NCBI GenBank assembly: GCA_002403095.1
Contig: DHHC01000016.1
Span: forward strand, 1-64,000
Origin: Leptolinea sp. UBA4782
GTDB lineage: Bacteria > Chloroflexota > Anaerolineae > Anaerolineales > Anaerolineaceae
Length of the DNA stretch: 64,000 nucleotides
Reading direction: 5' to 3'
Under the pieces are notes generated by a model, which saw nothing but the letters and a program-made list of their open reading frames with translations, was not told the DNA's origin and made no database searches. How positions within the stretch are numbered: position 1 is the stretch's first letter; each line of letters opens with the position of its first letter. This document shows positions 47,450 to 55,664 of this stretch, piece after piece. The translations under genes and the position numbers were made by a program.

Positions 47450-49174
47450 TTAACCGAACACTCTTCGCCACTTTTCGATGCGGTCCCAGCGCTCTGCGGC
47501 ATTCTTCGGCAGAATCAGCGGCCTGCCGCGGGCATCAATTACAGCACCGCATAACCCGCCTGTAATCATCAGGGTTACATTGGATGTATGGGTAAGCGTA
47601 TCCACCAGGGTACCATGCATTCCCTGCAAGTGAACCTTAACCACCTGGTTGAAGCGGATGGGAAGCACTGCCAGCGATCCTTGTTTGATTACCAGTTCCT
47701 CATCTTTACCGGCTTCATCGGTCATTTTGACACGTAAGATAGGCGTACCCAGCGGCGCTTTGCTGACCGGGCAAATCGTTGTTGCCAGGTGGTCAATAGC
47801 ACCGGAGTCAAAAAGTTGGACTGGAATTAGAGGATTTACCCTGCCGGCCGCGCCCAGCACTGGAACCAGCCCATGCGGATCGCGCATAATGGTGGTGATA
47901 CCGGCGGGCTGCAAACCATCCAGGGCTGCCATCAACGCAACCCCCGGCGGGTTCAGGTTGGCCAGCGGCTTGCCGCACAGCAGGATTGGTTCCATTGCAG
48001 AAGCCGGTATACGCCAGCGCGCCTGCAGGTTTTGAATCAGCGTCCGTAAGACCACCCGCAACACAGCCAGTTCGATATCTTGCATCTCGCCGCTTACCGG
48101 CTGGATCTGCGGGTAAATGGCTTTTTGTGAAAGCACATCCAGTATCCGTGCGGTGCTGATAGAAGGGGACAGCCATTTGGCAATCTCTTCCAGTTTCCCA
48201 TTCTGCAGCAGCTGGCTGACATTCCAGCCTGTCCCCAAAGGAAGGGTGACATCCATACTCCGTTTTCGGCGCGCCAGGGACATAGATGCATAAGCTGCGC
48301 CGATATCCACTCCCAGCACCGGGCGGCTGCCGCCCTTGATCTCATGGATCATTTGCACCAGCAGACCCATTCCGCTTGCAGTCTGTAACGGTAAGGTGCT
48401 GCTCTGGTCAGTCAGTTCAGTTAAACCGTTTATTTTCCGGCGCGCATTATGGAAGGCAATCTCTGCAAGGGCTCCCTTTGCAGGGGCAAGCGATTCAATC
48501 TCTATGCCCGGGCGGATATTTTCAGTGATGGAAACACTGGTATGCTTCTCAAGGCTGGTCCTGACATGCTCCGCCATGCGGCTGTTGCCGGCATAGAGCA
48601 CTTCAGGAGCCTGGTCGCGCCGGGTAAACTGGCAAACCTTTTGAACCAGCTGGGTGAGCCTTGCAATCGACCGTACTGCCCCGTTTTCGGTCCCGCCTGT
48701 CAGGATGATCACTTCCGGTTCCTGCTTCAGGATATCATCCACCATGCCGGCAGTGTCCCTGCGGTCTTGCAGTCCGATGATCTCAACTGTTTTCCCGTAT
48801 ATACCCGAAACGAGATGCTGGGCACTTTCCAGTGAAATTTCGTTCACCAACCCTGCCGCCGCGATTTTCAATTCAGGTACACACGAGTAGAGAATTACCA
48901 GGCTGTCAAATCCGTTTCCGCTGGCCTGCAACGGCATGATCAAGGTACCATGCCGGTCCACCAGCTGGCGGTCGATCACTGCTTCAATCTGGCGTACTGC
49001 CTCAGCTGCGCCGATTCGGATGTCAAAATGCGGTGAACCTGCAGAAGTGCGCGCTTCTCCAGCGGCGATCAAACGGTACTGCCCATCCACAACATCGATC
49101 AAGGATGCCCGCGTAGTAAAACTACCCAGGTCAAGGGCAAGCATGCTTCCGGCTTCATGACTGTTGCTGATCAT
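47450..49174 (-). CDS. Glutamate mutase L (GlmL/MutL)-type ASKHA ATPase
   Basis: A 574-residue protein of the MutL/GlmL group, a branch of the ASKHA (actin/Hsp70/hydantoinase) ATPases. Nucleotide-fold strands are visible: MLALDLGSFTTRASLIDV (phosphate 1), LTGGTENGAV, LGVDIGAAYASMSLA (second lobe) and PLGTGWNVSQLL. In clostridia the gene sits in the adenosylcobalamin glutamate mutase operon as a presumed reactivation factor. Here no mutase subunit is adjacent; its neighbours are membrane proteins. It starts 3 bases after the upstream stop, so is coupled. Its true partner is unknown. Confidence 0.8.
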   Translation of the reverse strand: MISNSHEAGSMLALDLGSFTTRASLIDVVDGQYRLIAAGEARTSAGSPHFDIRIGAAEAVRQIEAVIDRQLVDRHGTLIMPLQASGNGFDSLVILYSCVPELKIAAAGLVNEISLESAQHLVSGIYGKTVEIIGLQDRRDTAGMVDDILKQEPEVIILTGGTENGAVRSIARLTQLVQKVCQFTRRDQAPEVLYAGNSRMAEHVRTSLEKHTSVSITENIRPGIEIESLAPAKGALAEIAFHNARRKINGLTELTDQSSTLPLQTASGMGLLVQMIHEIKGGSRPVLGVDIGAAYASMSLARRKRSMDVTLPLGTGWNVSQLLQNGKLEEIAKWLSPSISTARILDVLSQKAIYPQIQPVSGEMQDIELAVLRVVLRTLIQNLQARWRIPASAMEPILLCGKPLANLNPPGVALMAALDGLQPAGITTIMRDPHGLVPVLGAAGRVNPLIPVQLFDSGAIDHLATTICPVSKAPLGTPILRVKMTDEAGKDEELVIKQGSLAVLPIRFNQVVKVHLQGMHGTLVDTLTHTSNVTLMITGGLCGAVIDARGRPLILPKNAAERWDRIEKWRRVFG

Positions 49175-49177
49175 GCT

Positions 49178-49837
49178 TTATCCCAGTCCTCCCACAGTTT
49201 GGATGATGAAAAGGATGCGCTCGACAAGTGCACTGAGCGCTGCCAGGAGAACTCCAGCATAAACAGCGCCCAGGGTAATCGAAATGAATACCTGCCCAAC
49301 TCCTGAAACAGCCTGCATCACACCTGACCGGCGGCCGGGCTGGGTCACACCCACCCGTGTACTGAAGTGGAAGTATGCCAGGCTGGTGAGGGTTCCCAAC
49401 AGGATGATGGTGCTCTCACCCAGCCTTCCTAAGTAACCAGAACCCGGGGCAAACTGCAGGGTGTTTACAGCTGCTGAACCCTGCCCAATGATTGTGCCGT
49501 AGACAGCGCCCCCAATGATAATGGCTGCACCCGCCCCAGCGATGTATGCCATCGGGGCATTACCCAGCCTGCCCAACCGTCTCGACAATTTGAACAGCAG
49601 CAACACGCCCAAGACTGTTGGAACCAGCGCCAGCAGGCGTTCTTGGTTCGTGCCATAGATCAATGGCCAAACCATACGCGGCAGGATTGCCTGGTAGATC
49701 ACCAGCACAGCAACAAGCCCCGCAGCCACACCAATAAATATGTAGGCAGCCAGCCGGAAGAGCAGGTTGTCACCAATCAGGTAACTGAGTACCATCAGGG
49801 TTAATATGAATGCCGCAATCGTCCAGAGAAATTCCAT
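49178..49837 (-). CDS. Six-helix membrane protein of the GlmL-linked cluster
   Basis: A 219-residue protein with about six membrane helices (LWTIAAFILTLMVLSYLIG, LAAYIFIGVAAGLVAVLVIY and others). A basic loop (KLSRRLGRLGN) and a Gly-rich helix separate halves. No known domain is recognised. It starts 22 bases after the PxWL gene's stop and lies 3 bases before the GlmL-like gene. Confidence 0.68.
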   Translation of the reverse strand: MEFLWTIAAFILTLMVLSYLIGDNLLFRLAAYIFIGVAAGLVAVLVIYQAILPRMVWPLIYGTNQERLLALVPTVLGVLLLFKLSRRLGRLGNAPMAYIAGAGAAIIIGGAVYGTIIGQGSAAVNTLQFAPGSGYLGRLGESTIILLGTLTSLAYFHFSTRVGVTQPGRRSGVMQAVSGVGQVFISITLGAVYAGVLLAALSALVERILFIIQTVGGLG

Positions 49838-49859
49838 CAGGTATCTTTAACCCTTTGCC

Positions 49860-52418
49860 TTATTCTTTACTCCGGTTTGCCCGCAAAGACTGCCAGGCGT
49901 ACACTGCCAGCCCTGCCAGCAATGCAAGCGCTGCCAACCCTGCAGCAGCTTTAAGGGAAACTGAGGTGACAGCAGGGAATGATTGAACGGGTGACAGGTG
50001 CTGGTAAGCAAGTCCATCTGCCATGCCGGCCACAAGCCCGTCGATCTGCTTGCTTTCATAATACGGCAGCAGCATGGGTGCAGCCGCAGCGCTGGAAACC
50101 ATCACCAGCGGAACACTGCCGAGTGCGGGACCAACCTGTTCTACCCAGGTCCGCCCCAGGGTGGCGCTGTCGGTCAGCACCAGCACCAGACCAAAATCAT
50201 CGAGCGAGTCAACACCTGTCAGTGCAGGCATGTTCCAGGTGGGCACGCCATCCAGGGCAGCATTCAACCCATAGCGGGCAGCCTGCTGCGGGCTGTTAGT
50301 AAACTCCTGCAAAGATGCACTGCTGCCCGGCAGGTAACCCAGGTTGGCAGTTAGTGCAGTGCGGTAAACCGCAAAGGTAGTATCATCTGCCCCCGGGTTC
50401 ACCGCCAGGAAGCTGGTCTTTAGCATATCATCGGCAAAAACTGCACCCACCGGAGTTGTGGAAAGAAATGCCAGCCGGGCATTCTTTTGGATGAGCTGCT
50501 GCAAGACAGCCTGGCCAGCTGCGGACAATTCGCCGCTATAGGCTGGTTCATAATCAAATGCCACCAGGACAGGGCGTGTTGTATCCACTGATTGCATAAG
50601 TGCGTAAGCCGCTTCGCCAGATGGTGAGAGCACCGCCTGCGGTAGTCCAGCTGAACCGAAGACCATGGGCAGGATGATCGCTGCCAGAAGCAACAGGGTA
50701 AACACAGGCCGTAGCCAGTCATAGGCCTTTTTACGCCCGGCGGGTTGAACTGCTGCGGCATCACCCATTTTGCCCAACAGGGTGGCGACCAGGTCGGCGC
50801 TGGATTGCTGCTCGGGGGTAACTTTCAGCATCCCGCCGCGTGAGAACCCTTCGGCGTAGTCATTCTTGAAAAGCTGTGAGGGCAATATTTCAGGCAGCCC
50901 GGCTAGAGGACCTTCCTGCTGAAACACATTCTGGGACGTGAAGGAAGGTTTCTGGGTCACATCCGGCTTCATGGCTTCGAGCCAGGTGGGTAACTCTGCA
51001 GGCAAGATATCTTCCTGCGTGCTGAGCAGTTCTTCAGATCCAGTCACACCGGCCGGCTGCGAAAGCTCTTCAAGCCACTCCGGTTGTTCGCTGCCTTCAA
51101 ATGGCAACGCTTCGTCTGCAGGTGGTTTTGTTAAAGCCTTATCCAGTTCAAAATCCGGCAGGAAAGCCGGTACTTCCTCTTCATCATCAGGGGTTAGCCC
51201 TTCCAACCAGGCTGGAAATTCATCTTCGTTGAAGGGCATCGGTGTATTTGCTGATGTATTGCTTGGCTCCATATTCAAGCTTGACAGCCAGCCCGGTATT
51301 TCAGCCTCTGCTGCAGGCGGTGTAGTCGCCTGTTCAGGTTCACCTTCATCAAGCTTTTCAAAAACCCAGCCTTTACCCAGGGCGGGTTCTTCCACCTCTT
51401 GCGGCTGTTCACCAGGCAGACCTGCAGCAGCCTCTTCCATGGGCTCTATCTGCGGCAGATCCTCATAGAACGCAGGCACCCGGCCAACTGCTTCAGCAGT
51501 TTCATCCATTTCAAGTTGGGAGGGCAGCGCCTCATCTTGGGAACCGCCCGGGGTAACGGCTTCAAATTCCTGCAGCCAATCCGGCAGCCTGCCTTCTTCT
51601 TCCGGAATTTCATCCGGCACAGGCGAGGCGGACATTTGCAGTTTCTTAAGCCAGTCGGGAATTTCTTCTTCATCCTTTGCGGGTGGAAGCGGGAATTCCA
51701 CTTGCTCACCGCCAGGAGCAAACGCTTCAGCCTCACCAGGCTGCTCTACCACCATGCCCGGACTTAATGGTGCAGTCGGTGCGGCAGCTTCAGCCTCTGG
51801 TTCAACCGGTTCAGCCATACCCTGCCAGGAATTCAGGCTGCTCAGGCGGCTCTCAAGTTCATCAGGCTGGATCGGCGCTACCGCTTCATTTTCATCCGGG
51901 ATAAGGATCTCTTCTCCAGGCGCTGAAACTATCTCTTCAGATTGGCGTAGCTGTGCCAGCCAATCGGATTCATCCTGCTCCTTATCTGTAAACCAGGTCG
52001 CAGAAGGGGCGCTGCTTTCCGCACCTTCCTGCTGCATCATGCCTTGCAGCCAATCCGGGAGACCTTCGTCACCTGCTTCTTGTTTCGTTCCAGGTTCGGA
52101 TATAGGCTGGGCTGAATCTTCTGCCACACGCTGGCGGATACGCTGCAGCCAATCAGGTGCATCTTCATCATTATTTTCAGGGGGTAAGGGCTCGAACTGC
52201 CCGGAGTCTTGCGCAGGGACTTCGCCTTCCTGCTGGGGCGCAGTTCCGCCTGCGTCGCGCAGGCTGGTCAACCAATCATCGCTGGATGCAGGCTCTTCAG
52301 TATCATCGGAAATATCAAACTCATGCAAAACAGCCCGGCAAAAAGTGCAGCGTTTTGAAGCTGCATCATTCTCTTTACCGCACATGGGGCAGCGCATCAC
52401 AGGTTTCGGGTCATCCAT
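49860..52418 (-). CDS. Zinc-ribbon membrane protein with ten W-L motif repeats
   Basis: An 852-residue protein. A zinc ribbon opens it (CPMCGKE...CTFC, Cys10, 13, 24, 27). Residues about 40-490 are acidic and disordered, with ten short motifs of the type P-D/E-W-L-x-x-L (Trp-Leu at 49, 90, 123, 153, 256, 281, 377, 404, 448, 479; e.g. LPDWLQEF, IPGWLSSL). A membrane helix (RPVFTLLLLAAIILPMVFG, about 570-590) precedes an extracytoplasmic domain of about 230 residues with alternating beta/alpha pattern. A final helix (AAAGLAALALLAGLAVYAW) ends it. The start overlaps the preceding gene by 8 bases. The motifs look like docking sites for a partner. Confidence 0.78.
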   Translation of the reverse strand: MDDPKPVMRCPMCGKENDAASKRCTFCRAVLHEFDISDDTEEPASSDDWLTSLRDAGGTAPQQEGEVPAQDSGQFEPLPPENNDEDAPDWLQRIRQRVAEDSAQPISEPGTKQEAGDEGLPDWLQGMMQQEGAESSAPSATWFTDKEQDESDWLAQLRQSEEIVSAPGEEILIPDENEAVAPIQPDELESRLSSLNSWQGMAEPVEPEAEAAAPTAPLSPGMVVEQPGEAEAFAPGGEQVEFPLPPAKDEEEIPDWLKKLQMSASPVPDEIPEEEGRLPDWLQEFEAVTPGGSQDEALPSQLEMDETAEAVGRVPAFYEDLPQIEPMEEAAAGLPGEQPQEVEEPALGKGWVFEKLDEGEPEQATTPPAAEAEIPGWLSSLNMEPSNTSANTPMPFNEDEFPAWLEGLTPDDEEEVPAFLPDFELDKALTKPPADEALPFEGSEQPEWLEELSQPAGVTGSEELLSTQEDILPAELPTWLEAMKPDVTQKPSFTSQNVFQQEGPLAGLPEILPSQLFKNDYAEGFSRGGMLKVTPEQQSSADLVATLLGKMGDAAAVQPAGRKKAYDWLRPVFTLLLLAAIILPMVFGSAGLPQAVLSPSGEAAYALMQSVDTTRPVLVAFDYEPAYSGELSAAGQAVLQQLIQKNARLAFLSTTPVGAVFADDMLKTSFLAVNPGADDTTFAVYRTALTANLGYLPGSSASLQEFTNSPQQAARYGLNAALDGVPTWNMPALTGVDSLDDFGLVLVLTDSATLGRTWVEQVGPALGSVPLVMVSSAAAAPMLLPYYESKQIDGLVAGMADGLAYQHLSPVQSFPAVTSVSLKAAAGLAALALLAGLAVYAWQSLRANRSKE

Positions 52419-53022
52419 TGTAAGGCCGCTCCGTACCGAACAAGATCTTGATCCCGGCCACCAGGCTGCCAAGGGCTACCCCAAGCAGGATGCCCCGCCC
52501 GCCAGCCACCGGCAGGCGCATCAAAAATGCACCAATACCGTGTGCAGCAGCACTGCCAGCGAATAAAATGCCGCTGCCGATCAATAGGTACAAGATGGCG
52601 CTAATCAGAAAGACAACAGCCATCCAGCCTTTCTTTCGCTGAAACAGGCGCACCCCCGCCAGGATCAGGATAACCGAAATGACCGCCAGCAAACTAGCTT
52701 CTACCGGAACTTGTATCCTGGTAATAATTTTCTGGAATACCGGATGGGCAGGGGTCAGCACCAGGCCGGCCACCAGGGTGATTAAGAATGAAAGGATAAG
52801 GACCACGCTTAATCCTCTGCCTTTGGCAGGGCTGCGCAGGTTTTTCCACTGGTTACGGATCAGGTGAACTATTCCAACAATAGCTGCCACCCCGATCAGG
52901 CTGACAGCCCAACCCAGCAGGACCGTCCGCACGGACTGTAAGATTGGAAAATCCAGGAAATAACCCGCCAGGATGATTAACCCGATAGCAATGGCAACCG
53001 CGGCAGCAAATGGCGCTTTCAT
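52411..53022 (-). CDS. Multi-pass membrane protein of the GlmL-linked cluster
   Basis: A 203-residue protein with about six hydrophobic helices (AVAIAIGLIILAGYFLDFPI, ILSFLITLVAGLVLTPAH and so on) and short basic loops. Not recognised. Its ATG shares one base with the stop of the upstream gene (TGATG) and its end overlaps the next start by 8 bases, so all three genes are coupled. Confidence 0.68.
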   Translation of the reverse strand: MKAPFAAAVAIAIGLIILAGYFLDFPILQSVRTVLLGWAVSLIGVAAIVGIVHLIRNQWKNLRSPAKGRGLSVVLILSFLITLVAGLVLTPAHPVFQKIITRIQVPVEASLLAVISVILILAGVRLFQRKKGWMAVVFLISAILYLLIGSGILFAGSAAAHGIGAFLMRLPVAGGRGILLGVALGSLVAGIKILFGTERPYNG

Positions 53023-53789
53023 CAGCCTGCCTCTCCCAGGAATGCCAGGATAAACCTGGCAATGGCAGCTGCCAGCAGGACAACGATCACCACCCAGCGC
53101 AGCACATCCTGCACCTTGATTCCCGCCCTGGCACTGGCTCCCGGCTGCAGGTACCCCGGCACGGTGAACACTTCTTCGCCGATCAGGATATCCTGGGTCA
53201 TGGCGTACATCACCGCCTGCCCTGCCAGGTTGTCTGTTCCGGCAATCTGCTGGCTGGAGTTCTTTTCGGCTGCATCCAGTATCAAGGCGGCTTCAGGGCC
53301 AAAATGCCCCAGCAAAACATTGGTAGAAGTTCTCCGGTCCTGCACCAACGGGATGGCTCCTGCAGCATAAGACCAGGGGGATACCCCGGTTAATTGTCCC
53401 TGGTTCCGTAATACAGCTCCGCTGCCAGGCTGGCGCTGCAGGCTGCCGGATAAAACGTCCTGTGAAAGGATGGAAAGTGCCCCATCACCGCTCGTGATGA
53501 CCGGGGGTGCGTCGCCAATGGAAGTCTCCTGCACCAGGCGGTCTTCTGCCGCCAGGCTGGAAACCGATGAGGCGCTGGCAGGATTCAGCAGGTTGACCGA
53601 GCCCAGCGAGAGATGCACCCGCCTGCCCTGCTCAACAGATGAGCCGAGCGCCTTACGCAGCTGCACCATCGCCGGCAGGCTGCGCAGGCGCGCCCTGGTT
53701 TGCTTCTTCCCGGTTAACGAGAAAATCAGCAACAATCCCGCAGTAAGAAGGACAATGATCAGGCCGATCAGGTTTTCTAAACTGCCCAA
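53022..53789 (-). CDS. DUF6754-like membrane protein
   Basis: A 255-residue protein. An N-terminal helix (IGLIIVLLTAGLLLIFSLTG) leads into a soluble domain (VHLSLGSVNLLNPASASSV, ILSQDVLSG, LGHFGPEAALILDAAEKN, EEVFTVPGYLQPG) and a C-terminal helix (VLRWVVIVVLLAAAIARFIL). I recall this pattern from DUF6754; the name is tentative and the function unknown. The start is TTG at 53789 behind GGGAG with 7-base spacing. It is the first gene of the cluster, with its own promoter. Confidence 0.65.
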   Translation of the reverse strand: MGSLENLIGLIIVLLTAGLLLIFSLTGKKQTRARLRSLPAMVQLRKALGSSVEQGRRVHLSLGSVNLLNPASASSVSSLAAEDRLVQETSIGDAPPVITSGDGALSILSQDVLSGSLQRQPGSGAVLRNQGQLTGVSPWSYAAGAIPLVQDRRTSTNVLLGHFGPEAALILDAAEKNSSQQIAGTDNLAGQAVMYAMTQDILIGEEVFTVPGYLQPGASARAGIKVQDVLRWVVIVVLLAAAIARFILAFLGEAG

Positions 53790-53815
53790 AAGACGCTCCC
53801 GAGCGAACTACATGA

Positions 53816-53844
53816 AATATAGTACACGATTGTACATGGTGCAA
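53816..53844 (-). promoter_or_regulatory. Promoter of the membrane-protein cluster, with inverted repeat
   Basis: On the minus strand TTGCAC, 17 bases, TATATT, about 27 bases before the TTG start at 53789. The spacer contains GTACA-CGAT-TGTAC (53822-53835), an exact inverted repeat that could be an operator. Confidence 0.6.
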
Positions 53845-53904
53845 GTCTCAGGCCATTGCCTTTCCTGCACTTTTCAAATTAGTATAGCATAACTGGAATC
53901 CGGT

Positions 53905-54642
53905 TCAGGGGCTTTTTTTCCACAACCGGCAGCCTTCACCTGTCAGCCAGTATTGCCGGAGCTGGGCGCGCATGTCGGTTTCATCCTTCCAGAACGAGCT
54001 GATCTGCGAGGCATACTGCGCAACAGCATCCTGCCAGGATTGTAACCCTGCTTCATCAACCTCCGCCAGGTACCCAATCTCCATTCCCTGGGTAAATTCA
54101 TGGATATCCAGCTCATATTGGGCGATGTAGGGATAATCGGCAAAGTAAAGCACGCCGGGAAAGCGTTCTTCCAGCAAGGCGCGCACCAGGCGGTGGTCAC
54201 GGTGCCCGCCCATCGTTAACGGTCCGACCACCCTCGCACCGGCAGGTACGGCATCCAGGAAGGGAGCAAGCACCTGCCTGCCTTCATCCATTTCTGCTGG
54301 TTCCGGGGGCAGAAAGAGCTCAATATCGCAGGTTACAATCGGGGCGCCGCCCGGCAGCCTGCGGTAAATGACATCATAAAAGGTCAGGTGGGCAGGTTCA
54401 GCGCCCAGTACGCCGCAAGCAGCGATATCTTCTCTACGTCGAATGGCGACCGTTTCATCACCGGTTTCCCAGCGGTTGTGCAAGATTTGGGCAAACTCTG
54501 AAAGCTGGGGGTAAGGGTTTTCTTTGGCACACACCGTCCAAACCTGCACCCGCTCACCCTGCTGCACTTGCTGCCGGATCATCCCGCCGCAGGAGAGGAC
54601 TGCATCATCGAGGTGGGGGGAGATGTAAATCCATTCTGCCAT
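53905..54642 (-). CDS. PIG-L (LmbE) family deacetylase
   Basis: A 245-residue zinc-dependent amide hydrolase. The metal motif ISPHLDDAVLSCGG (His-x-Asp-Asp) lies at the start and GGHRDHRLVRALL supplies the second His. Members remove N-acetyl or similar groups from sugar-linked substrates. Length fits. The intergenic DNA before it (54643-54758, 116 bases) has nothing I recognise apart from the tRNA promoter beyond. Confidence 0.9.
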   Translation of the reverse strand: MAEWIYISPHLDDAVLSCGGMIRQQVQQGERVQVWTVCAKENPYPQLSEFAQILHNRWETGDETVAIRRREDIAACGVLGAEPAHLTFYDVIYRRLPGGAPIVTCDIELFLPPEPAEMDEGRQVLAPFLDAVPAGARVVGPLTMGGHRDHRLVRALLEERFPGVLYFADYPYIAQYELDIHEFTQGMEIGYLAEVDEAGLQSWQDAVAQYASQISSFWKDETDMRAQLRQYWLTGEGCRLWKKSP

Positions 54643-54758
54643 ATTGCGCTCCTTCTCATCCGTTTATATCACGGGTGATTCCAGAATGAAAGCAATCTCG
54701 TCTGGACCCGGGCCTATTGGGGAGGCATACCCCCAAATAAACGCCAACTATAATCCTG

Positions 54759-54787
54759 TTGACGCTTAAAAAGTAGCATGATACAAT
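54759..54787 (+). promoter_or_regulatory. Promoter of tRNA-Lys
   Basis: TTGACG, 17 bases, TACAAT, 11 bases before the mature tRNA 5' end. Confidence 0.75.
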
Positions 54788-54798
54788 ACCAGTCGCTT

Positions 54799-54870
54799 GG
54801 GTGCGTAGCTCAATGGAAGAGCAGTGGCCTTTTAAGCCATTGGTTGGGAGTTCGAGCCTCCCCGCACTCA
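54799..54870 (+). tRNA. tRNA-Lys (anticodon TTT)
   Basis: Full cloverleaf: acceptor GGGTGCG pairs with CGCACTC (one G-T), D arm GCTC/GAGC, anticodon arm GTGGC-CTTTTAA-GCCAT giving anticodon TTT, T arm GGGAG-TTCGAGC-CTCCC. The discriminator is A at 54870. CCA is not encoded. Confidence 0.97.
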
Positions 54871-54912
54871 CTTTGCGTTTAAAGGATTTCCGCAAATTTA
54901 CATTTTGAATAA

Positions 54913-55629
54913 TCAATTACCAATAACATATCTGATTGGATTTTGGCCTGCTTTTCCTACTGAAAAACCAACGTACCCTTCACGGATATCTTCCGCAATT
55001 TTCCCAGAGAACTCCCATCGGCTATCCTTCTTAAAGGCAGATGAATCGCGGGTTTTATATTCAAGAGTTCCAGCTGGAAACCATTGATCAATTCTATAGA
55101 CTTCAAGTACTATACCGCGGAATAGTGAGAACGCGTATTCAACCTTGCTCCTGCGTGATCCAACACGCCAACAACCTCTAGTTGTTTCGTAAAGTTCCAA
55201 AGGAGACATTCCACTTCTGTAAAGACTATTGATGGTGAGTAGAATAGCGTTGTGTTTAACCTGTACTTGTTTTGCATCCACCAAAAGCATCAACTCTTGA
55301 GAAGTAAGACGCCCAAAACTATTACTGTGATAGCCAGACACTTTATTAGTAAGGTTATCTTTTCCTATTAGATCGATTACAGCCGCCTCCACCAAAGCAG
55401 CTTCAGAATTCGATAGTCCATATCTGAGCACATCAATTTGGGGTTCGTATCCATTTTTTCGAATTTCGGCAATTCGCGCAACTTTCTTTGATTCACTTTG
55501 ATCACGTAAATGAGCAAAGAGTCGATCCTCTGTTCCTTTACCAACATAAAACAACTCATTATTTCGAGGATCGATGTATAAGTAAACGTATGACTTAAGA
55601 ACATCTGCAATATCTTGTACAGTTTTCAT
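54913..55629 (-). CDS. GIY-YIG (LEM-3-like) nuclease-domain protein
   Basis: A 238-residue protein. The N-terminal GIY-YIG domain reads YVYLYIDPRNNELFYVGKGT (Tyr-Leu-Tyr ... Tyr-Val-Gly), then the Arg of RLFAHLRDQSES and a Glu in VEAAVIDLIGKDNLTN. It resembles the LEM-3-like GIY-YIG group found in phage and mobile genes. The C-terminal 100 residues are unknown. Its AT content and codon use are well above its neighbours, it has no Shine-Dalgarno and it sits 42 bases from tRNA-Lys, all hints of acquisition by transfer. Confidence 0.75.
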   Translation of the reverse strand: MKTVQDIADVLKSYVYLYIDPRNNELFYVGKGTEDRLFAHLRDQSESKKVARIAEIRKNGYEPQIDVLRYGLSNSEAALVEAAVIDLIGKDNLTNKVSGYHSNSFGRLTSQELMLLVDAKQVQVKHNAILLTINSLYRSGMSPLELYETTRGCWRVGSRRSKVEYAFSLFRGIVLEVYRIDQWFPAGTLEYKTRDSSAFKKDSRWEFSGKIAEDIREGYVGFSVGKAGQNPIRYVIGN

Positions 55630-55664
55630 TTTATAAATATCAGATAGCTAAACAAATCTTTAAA

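Noticed and set aside
54656..54916. Minus-strand 86-residue frame
   Set aside because: It runs antisense across tRNA-Lys; the GRLELPTNGLKG segment is a familiar artefact of reading a tRNA backwards.
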